NCBI RefSeq assembly: GCF_963678635.1
Contig: NC_087070.1
Coordinates: 32,031,704-32,095,703, forward strand
DNA from: Symsagittifera roscoffensis
Lineage: Eukaryota > Xenacoelomorpha > Acoela > Convolutidae
Reading direction: 5' to 3'
DNA length: 64,000 nucleotides
Shown piece after piece: positions 31,501-39,879 of this stretch (its first letter is position 1; every line of letters starts with the position of its first letter). The notes under the pieces are model-generated. The model ran no database searches, was not told where the DNA came from, and saw nothing but the letters and a program-made list of their open reading frames with translations. A program made the translations under genes and the position numbers.

Positions 31501-34500
31501 AATTCAAATAAATTCAATTTTTAGCCTACTCGGAATCGCTTCACTTTTACCTTTCAAAGCAAAACTGCTTATGAGCGAAACTTATGGCTGGAACGAAGCT
31601 TATACGATTAATTTTTTCAAACAATGGCTGAATGTTTTTTAAGAAATATTTGAAAAATATGACGTTAAAATACCGAGATGCAGCACACAAAATGATGCAG
31701 AAGGACCGCCAAATTTATTACTTTGAGTTATTCTTCGAATAAACGTTCACAGCTGCTGCGTACCTAATTTTATCAGTGGGTGGGTTAAAATTAAATTCAA
31801 GTTTCTTGATGGCAAAAAGCCGATTGGCGCCGCAACCAAAAATTTCAATTGTGCGATTTGAGCTGTGAGGAGCTTTGCTGGTTGTAAGAATAAAACGACA
31901 CGTATGAATTCAACACATTTATAATGGAATACCTCATCGTCAAAAACAAAAAGTATCGAAAACCCCATGAACCTTTGTTTTGGGCGAAAGGTGGCGATAA
32001 TGTAGCTGATTTATACGTGGTGCTTCACCTTTGGACTTGAAGTCCGGCAACTTTTGCCAGACAGGGCCAAAACGTTTGGAATTGCCCTTCAAAAACTTAA
32101 CCGTTGAGCAAAAATGAGTCAATTTCTAATTGACTGAGCTGTCGAAACCTATACATTCCCCTCTCAAGTGAAAGCTGTGACTTCGAGCTTATTGATTGTA
32201 GTTAAATCAGCAGACTTGTCTTTTAAAAAGTGTAGTTAGACGTCTCTTAGCATCGAAAAATTCCACTCCCTAGTTCCAATGAGGAAAACACTTCCTTTTG
32301 AATCAACATCAAGATATTCGGAAAGATTTGGAAAATAAAAAAACTTCTGAATCTGGGTGATGTCGAGAGTTGCAGCAAAACTATTGTGGTTGCCCAACGC
32401 AGTAAACCGCCTGTTTGAATTTCGCGAATCACGATATTAGTTAGTTTGAGTGCTCGAGAGCCCCGCGCAAAGAGTTATCAATCCAAATTGTACATAGCTC
32501 ACAAAATACGTACGCAAACCGGCTTATTTACTTGTTGTGGATTTGTAAACATCTAATTCATAAGTCTAATCTAAGTCTTAAGATAAAACTGGAAATACGA
32601 AAAATTCAATCACAGAAAAACCGACGAGAAATAAAACCACCACAATTAGGCAAGCTTTAAGTATTTTCTGAATGTCAACTGAGCCAACAACACGTGGTTA
32701 AACGCCAATTGATCCGGAAACCAATAACTGCCAATTGAAATGGTTTTCATTATAATTCAAACTATCACTAAAATCAATAAGCAAAAAAGCAAGAAAAAAA
32801 CGGTAAATATACCAATCAGGTATATTAATTCTAGAAAAAACTACAGGAGTTAATCAACGACACTTGAGACAACAATTAAAATTACAGCGCAAAAAAAACT
32901 TGGTGGCATCTAAGCCGACAAAACATAAGCCGACGAACAAAATCAGACTAATCAATTTTTCCCGGAAAAAAATTCAGACACTGAAAAAAAACAACAAGAT
33001 CTGGCCGGAACTCGAGGCCCTTACGCTAGGTTTCAAAGGCAACTGCATTACCTCCAGACCAAGTGCGATGAATTACCGCGTGATTTTTGATTTCATATGA
33101 GCCAAAGGTAAAATGATTCAAGTGACTTTGTTAAACTAGTTGTTAACCCAGAAAAAAATCTATATTGCGATTTGACAACGCTTGCTTATCGCAAGCATAA
33201 TGAATATTATTGAAAGCAACTTACCAATTGGGAAGTGTACATCAACAAGGTATTTACCAAAATTGCAACAAAAATCATACAAGAAAAAGCAAAGACTTTT
33301 GATTTTTTTGTGGTAAAAACCGCTTAAAGCTGAAGTTACTTAAGCTCTTCAAAATATTAATGAAAACAATCAATTCACACTTAAATAAAACTGCTTCTGC
33401 AACGATCGTTTCAAATATATTCGGATTTATTAAAGTGACTTCGCATCTTCACTGCGTTGATTGCCACTTTGAAAACACTAAAAAGCATTATTGAAATCAA
33501 CTTTACTGGTCATTAAACCTTAACTCAGAGCAAAAAACAATGTGAAGATAGTTAACTTCTGCTCTGGCTACCCGTTTGTTATTTACTTTCGCCCTCTGTA
33601 CCAATATTCAAGCTTATTTTTTATTCTATATTACAGCAACACCCTAGTTTTGAATTAAAAAAAAATTCCCATCTGCTTTTGGGAGATACATTACTGTCAG
33701 GGGTGTTCAAAAAATGATTGCAACACAAAAAATCAATTATTTAAAAACAATCGATTAAACAAGCGATCCAGAGCAGAAATTTCCGCATTCTAAACTATCT
33801 AAATTATAAGCAAGAAGAACACCTGATTAATGTGAAAATCAGTGAAAGAATCAGTGAAAATGATACTGGATTTCGAATCACAACTGCCTTAAAATCAAGC
33901 AAATCAGGGCAAAAATTTATGCAGAGCTCAAAATATGGATTACAGTGCGTAAAATTAGTCTTCTACAGAAACTTTATTTAACATAATTTAAACAAAGCTC
34001 CATAAAACACTACCGTTTTGCGAAAAAATTACATTATTATCTCCAAAATTCTAGAAAATCAATTGTTCGAGCAATACAAGCTTAGAAAAATTTTTCAAAA
34101 AAATTAGACACTAGGCGTACCCAAGAAAACAGCTATAAGAATGAGGTGATTCATCAGAAATCAGTTAGGTTTTGTTTTCGGAAAAATAAAAACCAATTTT
34201 CACCGAAATCAAAAACTACATTTCTATAGGTTAAGGGAATGATCTAGAGAACGGCTCATTCAGCGTTACACAGATGATAAGAAAAGAATCAGTCAACCTT
34301 TGAACACTCTTTTATTGAGCAAGGATTTTTCTAAATAGCTGATAGAGTTTAAAAATTTATTGTTTTTTTCAAAGTTTGAAATATAATACAATATTAAAGA
34401 GCATTCAATAAATCAGAGCATCATACCGATTCAAGTACCGGGTATCGTTTCTGACAATAAAGAAAAAACTCAGTAAATCACGGATTTAGCAAAACAAAAG

Positions 34501-37097
34501 CATAAGAGTGAGTTGGTTAAAACTATAACTTACCGGGTTTATTTTTTTTTACAAATTATGATGTATTCAAAATTAAGCCAATTACAGAACTCAGATGTTT
34601 GAACCAATTATCAACAAACAATTTCGATTGAAAGTCAAAATGAGAAAAAAACACAACCAATGGCTGAAACCAATTTGACCAAAAAACTTAGAAAAAGAAC
34701 AGTTGACTGCAAACGATATATAGTGGAAAACAAGATAGACAAACTCCCTGCACAGCTTTCTCTAAAAACTGCGAAAAAATCACTGAAAAAGAATAAAACG
34801 AAAACTTTATTCACATTAAATGATTTCAAAATAAAAGAAAACATTGAATAACTGATTGATGCGTAATAGAAATTAACAAATCATTGAGTTTTTTTGCGAA
34901 TAAAATTTACTGAGTTCGAGGTTTTTCTTTGAAAAAAAAGTAAAAAGGAGAAATTATTGCGGAGATTGTAATAAAAATGAAAGGAGAACAAATCACTGAG
35001 CTTTCTTGGAATACATTCTTGGACTGAAGAAACACAAAACTGAAATTAAATAAGAAATCAGAGCAACGCATTAGGAAAAATGGAACGGAAGTAACCAGTT
35101 ATTAACTTTATTCAAATTCCAAAAAAAACAATCACTGCATAGCAGTTTATTAAATAGATAAAAGTAACAAACAGGGGGAAAACAATTTACAAAAAAATTA
35201 CAAACAGCTGCGAACCCTTATGAAAAACCGAATTAACGAAACACTCCAAGCTTTTTTCACACAAATAAAAACAATCAGCAAATTGATTGGGTAACGTTTT
35301 TTCTCTGTCCCAAATCATTAAGGATGGGACAAAATGAATCTCTCACTAAGGAAAAAAAGATTTTTGAAGATTGGAAACAAAAAATACTTGATATATAAAA
35401 ATCAGTTTAAACGCTTTTAACAGAAGGCTGCCAATGACAACTCTGACATTACATATCCTTTCGTGGTCCTCGACATAAACTTGATACCCGAAAACTCGCT
35501 AGTCGTAGGCCCTCGTAGCCAGTTAATTTAAGTTTCTTGAACTTATTCACTTTACGGTTACTGTTTCTACTAATTGTGCCATGTCCCTAAAGCCTCCAGA
35601 GCTGAATGGAGGCTTTTCAGACAGTAGACATCTAACTGAGCCCATGCAGCAGTAACCAATAAACAAGTTCAAGAAGGTATGTAGCTTTCAAAACGAAAAC
35701 TGGAGCCCAAAACCAAGAGTAGTATTAGTAAAAGGTAGAGTCTGAAACGGAGTATCGAAAAAGTATCACCAGGCATCAAAATAAATGCTCAAATTAGCCC
35801 GGATTTAAGTTCTAAGCAATTATATAAACCAGTGAAATAAAACATCCTTGTATAGCATCATTTTGAAGAACAAGCATGCGTAAATAAAAACAATGCGATT
35901 ACGCACAAAACCGATGCTTGATGAAAATCCGCTGGTTAGCAGTAACGTTTTAACCTATTTGCACAGCCTAGATATAAAAATTTACTGTAGTTACAACATA
36001 TAGAGATAGCGTAACATGTATAAGCATGTCAACATAGGGATTTCCTTAACATGGCTGGAAATGTCTCGCTCAATTAAATATTAGATAGAGGAGATAGCGA
36101 TAGATTGATATTGCCAAAGAAACAATCAATTAATTGCCAAAGTCATAAAATCACTTCAGCAGAGCTCAGAAACTACCTTTTCGTCCCAAAACTTGTTGTT
36201 CATCCCGTTTTTGGGCACTTTTTGGAAATTGCTGACCAAAAAATTGCATTTTCTCGGCGCGAGCTCCCCTTCCAATCTAGTATGTATTGGCTCCTCTAAA
36301 AAGTTTCAGAGCTGATGGGCCGAAAATGAACGCCATAAAAATACCAAAAGGGGACCCTTTGGTTGAAGAGAAGGTCGACTCCCTAAATCCGCCCCTGATA
36401 AAAACACCAATTTATTGCAATAAATTGGTATTATCAATCAATTAATTGTAATTGGAGACCTTAAACAATCAATTAAATTAATTGCAATGCAATTTTAACA
36501 CCCCTGATTACAGTATATTCTGGCGCACCCATGTCGCTGATTAAAATACTTTCAATTTAGACCAACTACTAACCCACTCTGAGCTGCAATAATCGCCGCT
36601 TTTTTGTTGCTTTTGGGTAACTTGGAAAAAGCATCTACGTCATGGCAGAGCCTCCCAATGCTTGTCTTCACCGAATTGCTGTCGTGCTCGGTCGCTGATT
36701 TATGCAGTGATGAAACAAAACTTGACAAATTTTGCGCAATATTTCTCAGATAGCTGTTCCAGCTGCTTAGCAATGTTTTACCACAAGATTTTGGGCATTT
36801 CAGCGCAATTGCACAAACAGTAGTCGCCGATACTTTTAATTCATCGCAACTTGAGGATATATCTTGTAGAGCGGGTTGCGGATTATCCAAAAAGATGAGA
36901 GATAGAAATATACATTTCTTCTGTAGATCAAGTAAACAACTGTTCAAATTGTTAAGAAACGCATCTGTACTTTCAGAAATTGATCCGTCGTAATCACCAT
37001 TTAACAAATTAAGCTCAGGTTGACAAATTTCTTCAGTAATTCCGTTGATCTCGCTTTTTAGATCCAACAAGTAGCCCAACAAATCGCCTCTAACCAT
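22258..37097 (-). CDS. CCNDBP1: Cyclin-D1-binding protein 1 (GCIP) homologue, four-exon gene
   Basis: Spliced coding parts: 37097-36574, 31164-30980, 22973-22744, 22524-22258 (524+185+230+267 = 1,206 bases, 401 aa plus stop). The phases at all three junctions agree. The protein matches human CCNDBP1 (360 aa) in order: a long helical N-terminal half ending in NKKAA, an acidic middle, a KACLKK helix, and a C-terminal SPTCDEFVLALYPP-type motif. In vertebrates GCIP is a small all-helical protein that binds D-type cyclins and bHLH factors and restrains the cell cycle. That role is inferred here. The introns (5.4 kb, 8.0 kb, 219 bp) host several transposons. An acceptor-like TGTTCCAG sits two bases before the ATG, so the 5' end may be spliced. 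The homology is recalled, not searched. Confidence 0.8.
22525..22743 (-). other. CCNDBP1-like intron 3
   Basis: A 219-bp intron, GTAAGT...CTAG, with no repeat. It is the only compact intron of the gene and suggests the ancestral intron size before transposon growth of the other two. Confidence 0.75.
22744..22973 (-). CDS. CCNDBP1: CCNDBP1-like exon 3
   Basis: Acceptor TTTTGATGCAG|GC and perfect donor AATAAG|GTAAGT. It encodes SSLADEFVSLESIL and SIGLVKTVKACLKKACSVL. KACLKK is identical to the human protein as I recall it. It ends in phase 0 with IIECCNK. Confidence 0.82.
22974..23216 (-). other. Intron 2, part next to exon 3
   Basis: AT-rich sequence up to the left LTR of the Gypsy fossil, nothing else recognised. 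Confidence 0.5.
23217..23408 (+). repeat. 5' LTR of the Gypsy fossil
   Basis: It shares long runs with 29107-29297, for example CATGATAGTGATGT, GGTCAACTGAC, ACGGCCAGTCCGTATTGA and AACTGAGAAAAGAGAT. The borders are placed where similarity begins (GTCATCC) and ends (TATCA), and are uncertain by a few bases. Confidence 0.8.
26850..27545. repeat. Non-coding insertion with imperfect direct repeat inside the Gypsy fossil
   Basis: An AT-rich, non-coding stretch between the two integrase remnants. Two imperfect direct copies (about 27081-27240 and 27373-27535) share CATTGCAATATA.GAT, AGCTTAA.CATGAAAAAA, TTCGTTAAACATGCAAAA and CGCATTTAAATA. Between them lie CAGACAGAC and GACGGACAGACAGACAGG runs. It is probably a secondary insertion. 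Its class is not clear. Confidence 0.5.
28630..29000 (+). other. Charged 3' segment of the Gypsy fossil
   Basis: Overlapping frames give Arg/Pro-rich and Glu/Lys/Thr-rich low-complexity proteins, with no signal peptide or membrane segment. It is not evidence of an envelope gene. Just before the right LTR lies a short palindrome, CAGTCCCACGGGGACTG (about 29051-29067). Confidence 0.35.
29107..29297 (+). repeat. 3' LTR of the Gypsy fossil
   Basis: Partner of 23217-23408. It is directly preceded by a polypurine tract, CAGAGGGGGGAAAG (29094-29107), which is where the family primes plus-strand DNA, so the left border is well supported. Confidence 0.8.
29298..30979 (-). other. Intron 2, part next to exon 2
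   Basis: AT-rich sequence, no repeat pair, ORF or RNA gene recognised. It ends at the exon 2 donor GTAGGG. Confidence 0.45.
30980..31164 (-). CDS. CCNDBP1: CCNDBP1-like exon 2
   Basis: Acceptor GTTTAAG|A and donor ACTCCG|GTAGGG. The 61 full codons read LALVEDALEELTAEDFPL, then an acidic, flexible segment with SNDIADLFDSLGM. The matching human part is KDAHEEM followed by an acidic stretch. A non-consensus donor (GTAGGG) is the weakest part of the model, but its phase matches exon 3 exactly. Confidence 0.75.
31165..32999 (-). other. Intron 1, part next to exon 2
   Basis: AT-rich. GGACTTGAAGTCC (about 32034-32046) is a 13-base palindrome, and AAGCCGAC words recur at about 32912-32936. Both resemble the terminal repeats of the element at 38405-38862 but are too decayed to call. 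Nothing else is seen. Confidence 0.4.
33000..33105 (-). repeat. tRNA-derived SINE-like piece, second copy
   Basis: The minus strand has CGCACTTGGTCTGGAGGTAA, an A-box-like head matching the piece at 20605-20720, and the same TGAAATC upstream. The B-box region (CTCGAGTTCCGG) is decayed. It lies in intron 1 of the host gene, on the gene's strand. Confidence 0.42.
33106..33689 (-). other. Intron 1 stretch, nothing recognised
   Basis: AT-rich, no ORF or repeat structure seen. Confidence 0.4.
36100..36396 (-). mobile_element. Possible second hAT-like terminus nested in the first
   Basis: The sequence ends in AAATCCGCCCCTG (36384-36396). Its complement, CAGGGGCGGATTTAGG, is a common hAT MITE end. 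The partner end and target duplication were not found, so the left limit is arbitrary. Confidence 0.3.
36406..36429. repeat. Perfect 24-bp palindrome
   Basis: Positions 36406-36417 and 36418-36429 are exact reverse complements (ACCAATTTATTG and its complement) with no loop. It lies about 75 bp inside the right hAT end, next to the possible nested terminus. Confidence 0.8.
36574..37097 (-). CDS. CCNDBP1: CCNDBP1-like exon 1 (start codon)
   Basis: Begins at the ATG complementary to 37095-37097 (MVRGDLLGYLLDL). It encodes 174 residues plus two bases, all predicted helical with conserved Cys. The donor reads AGAGTGG|GTTAGT. The last residues, KLPKSNKKAAI, match the human segment with DNKAAAL. 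The phase-2 end joins the single leading base of exon 2 to make Gly. Confidence 0.78.
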
Positions 37098-37375
37098 TTC
37101 TGGAACAGTACATAGATCATATTATAGGACTGTGTTACCGAGTCTATCTGGTCCTCTTGCTTTTTGGAGGTTTAATGTTTTAAGGATGTGATTCCAAATC
37201 AAGCCTCAAAAACGTTTTCTGGATTTATTTCATCAGTAAATATGAGGAAAGTGTCCCAGGCACATGGAGAATAAACTGCTGCAATAGCTGTGTAAACTCA
37301 ATGAAACTATAAAACTCAGTTTAAAACTCCCAACGCGGGGCATTTTAGCCCCATGGCTTTATGTCTAAATCCTTG

Positions 37376-37417
<42 letters not shown>

Positions 37418-38300
37418 ACAAAAGTATCATAGTAACTGAGGTTACAGTCAGGAGTCCCTTCATCACATTATCGGGTCAAAATTCTCGGAATTTTCTATAT
37501 ATGGAAGAGGTAAGTATAATGTGGATAGAAGTGAAGAGAGTCAGATGGTTGGTATTCCAGCCAACCTGATTGAGAAAACAAACACCGCTCAGAATAAATC
37601 GGAGTTGAAATTGACTCAAAAAGACAGACCTGATATGATGCTACAGGTCTATCATATACTTAAATAAAGCTGCGCTTTTGTTCCCTAAGCTCTATAAAAA
37701 AATTCTTCGAAAGTAGTTTTATCATTTATAATGCCGAGTACACAGGAAGCGTTCGCATCCTGTATTGCGAGAAAAATTATCTGCTTACGAAAACTAACTG
37801 ACCTGGGTTCCTCGGTACACGTGCACAAGTTCTAACAAAGCTTATTCAGCAAATTTTCAGTGCTAGCGCTGAAGCCACACTGAACTTCAAAAGCTATTGG
37901 TTGAAAACATATTAGTTGAGATCTTGTAACAGTCGCCTATTTAAGTCACATATGAGGCTAAGAAAAATGGGCCCTAAAACATTGGCTCAAGAGTAAGGGA
38001 CACTATCTCTTGAGTTTTTCTACCTCATACAGTCTGCACCACTTCGGTTCACTTGCGACATGAGACTACAAACGGTGTTACAGCTTAAAAGCTACTACCT
38101 AAACCCCCCACTCTAAAATAAGAACGCCCCCATGGTTAGGTCTCTAAATACCTAAACCACACGAAGTATACCGTTAGTTTTTATTGGACAGTGGAACTTT
38201 GATCCATTTCAAATGGATCAATGTGAAAACTCGCCATAACTCAACATAATCATATCAAATCTTTTGAGAATGCGTTAAAATTGTAAATTAAAACAAACGT
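37098..38300. other. Upstream flank of the CCNDBP1-like gene
   Basis: No coding region recognised. The sequence just before the start codon (minus strand) has short upstream ATGs and an acceptor-like TGTTCCAG. The promoter could not be placed. It contains the microsatellite at 37378-37415. Confidence 0.4.
37378..37415. repeat. (TAT)n microsatellite
   Basis: Twelve perfect TAT units and part of a thirteenth, about 280 bp upstream of the host start codon. Likely length-variable. Confidence 0.95.
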
Positions 38301-38326
38301 TTTCGCACATTTTAGTGCATCTTCAG
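38301..38326 (-). ncRNA. Hammerhead-ribozyme-like core (tentative)
   Basis: Minus strand: CTGAAGA (38326-38320), hairpin GCAC-TAAAAT-GTGC, then GAAA. This is the CUGANGA-stem II-GAAA order of the hammerhead core. Flanking AUUAAAC and GUUUUAAU could pair as stem I. Stem III would be minimal. Such motifs occur in Penelope-like retroelements, but no Penelope protein is nearby, and one base next to stem II does not pair. Confidence 0.3.
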
Positions 38327-38404
38327 GTTTAATGTAACATTCGCCCAAATACTACACAGTGACGGAGCGTAGAAAAGTACCTGTAGACGACTGGCCGGCG
38401 TCAG

Positions 38405-38862
38405 GGGTCTAGGACAACAAGCCGACGGGACTTCAAGCCGAAGGGACTTCAAGCCGAAATTAAAACTTTACAAGCACCCCAAAACGCTATTTTATCATCT
38501 GCAAAATGTTGCTTTTCTAAAATTTTGGCAAGTTTAGTCCATTACAAGCGTTATTCATGACAATGCACCACTTGTGATTCGCATCCGTTATTAATATCAG
38601 CCGGTTTTTGAAATGCGTAAATTATAAACATGAAAAATGCCTTCAACCATGTTTTACTTTTCAACTTTCCGGAACATCATTTGGAAGCTTAAATTATATG
38701 CAAACGCCAATAACTAGTGAAGATAAGATCGTGAAATTCAGAAATTCTTCAAAAAATTTTTCAAATTGTTCATATTTCACGACTTTATAAGGATTTATTC
38801 GGCTTGAAGTCCCTAATTTTTCAATTCGGCTTGAAGTCCCGTCGGCTTGATGTCCGGCACCC
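38405..38862. mobile_element. 458-bp terminal-inverted-repeat element (MITE)
   Basis: The left end begins GGGTCTAGGACAACAAG and the right end, read inward, GGGTGCCGGACATCAAG. Both go on with CCGACGGGACTTCAAGCCGAA, and that subrepeat is repeated once more in each arm. The exact octamer GGCGTCAG flanks both sides (38397-38404, 38863-38870), and the match can be read as up to 10 bases. An 8-10-bp target duplication with GG-starting ends suggests a Mutator-like (MULE) or related family. No ORF, so non-autonomous. It lies at or just outside the 3' end of giant copy B. Confidence 0.75.
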
Positions 38863-38889
38863 GGCGTCAGTTACCCAAATTCTACTCGT

Positions 38890-39879
38890 TTTTCAACGTC
38901 TCGGCCTAGCCAATTGATTTTCTGGTCTGTCTAGGGCGAAGTAAAAGGTTACCATTTTGAGGCCATCAGTCAATGTAACGTCGCAATTCAAATTTTTGAA
39001 AATAAAAAAATTCCAGAAATTTCTAGCCTCCTTTTCAACCATAAACGATCACTAAGGCCTCTAACGTCTGCGACGAAAATTTCCGCTGTGCCAATCCGGG
39101 TGAATGGCACATACTCCCCGGACAATCCCTATCAATGTCCTCATTGATCGCATAACACCGGGTTATCGTCAAGTAGCGTTCCAGTTCTCTATAATCAACC
39201 ATACAAATCGCATTAGAAAATGAAATTTATCTACTCGATCTCAACTCACCGCGTTTCACAAATGGCATCATGCTACACCTCACTGCCTTTCAACATTTTC
39301 ACAAATTTTGCACTATGAGGGTTGTCTGAGATAAAGTTTCTTTTCTGACTACTTACGTCATCTCGCCATAAAATTCTTTTTCGCACTTGCTTGATTAAAA
39401 TTTTGGGACGTGACACGGCCAACGCACCCGTTAAAATTAGCCTAATGTCACTCACCAAGTATAATCAGTGATTTATGCTCTCGTCCTCAATATTAAAACC
39501 AATAAACTCTGTGGCTAGGTAAGGTAATGAGGTACTTACCCTCTTCGAGCGAGCCTACTCAAACCTACTAGGTCGCCACACAGTGAACACGTTTCTTACA
39601 CAGGTTAAAAATTTAGTCGGGTTTACATAGGTAAATATACTCACCTATGCTCTCTATATATGTGTAAATAGCATCAACTAAAATTCTCATTGTCATTTAG
39701 CAATTGCAACAATTTACCAATTCTCAAAGCCTGGTTTAACCAAACTGCAGTCAAACAAAAAGTTTAACAGGTTCAATAATCAAATTTAGTTGATTGGTAT
39801 AAGTTTTAGCGCACAAAAACAATTAATTTTTTCACCTTCTCTCTTCACTCTCACTCCATCTCGTGTTACATCTTCGTCT
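38890..39879 (-). other. 3' region of giant element copy B
   Basis: Aligns by eye with 19216-20310 of copy A, including the word TTGTCCGGGGAGTATGTG (minus strand, ending near 39108) after GAGGACATTGA. The homology fades between 38.95 and 38.88 kb, near the MITE. Confidence 0.6.

Larger units (their letters stand above)
33698..36506. mobile_element. hAT-superfamily DNA transposon, non-coding (intron 1)
   Basis: The left end, CAGGGGTGTTCAAAA, and the right end, TTTTAACACCCCTG, form terminal inverted repeats with the CAGGGGTG start typical of hAT elements. The flanking octamers ATTACTGT (33690-33697) and ATTACAGT (36507-36514) differ at one base, matching the 8-bp target duplication of the superfamily. 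CAATCAATTAATTG-like words near the ends look like subterminal repeats. No transposase ORF is seen in 2.8 kb, so it is a decayed or non-autonomous copy that may contain other insertions. Confidence 0.65.

Noticed and set aside
36552-37097. A single-exon 181-residue host gene
   Set aside because: Its last seven residues lie beyond a GT donor, and the remaining CCNDBP1 homology is found in phase on three downstream exons.
37063-37097. Aligning the host MVRG start with the internal LVRG of human CCNDBP1 and so expecting further upstream exons
   Set aside because: The following 170 residues align better as the complete N-terminal half, so the VRG match looks accidental.
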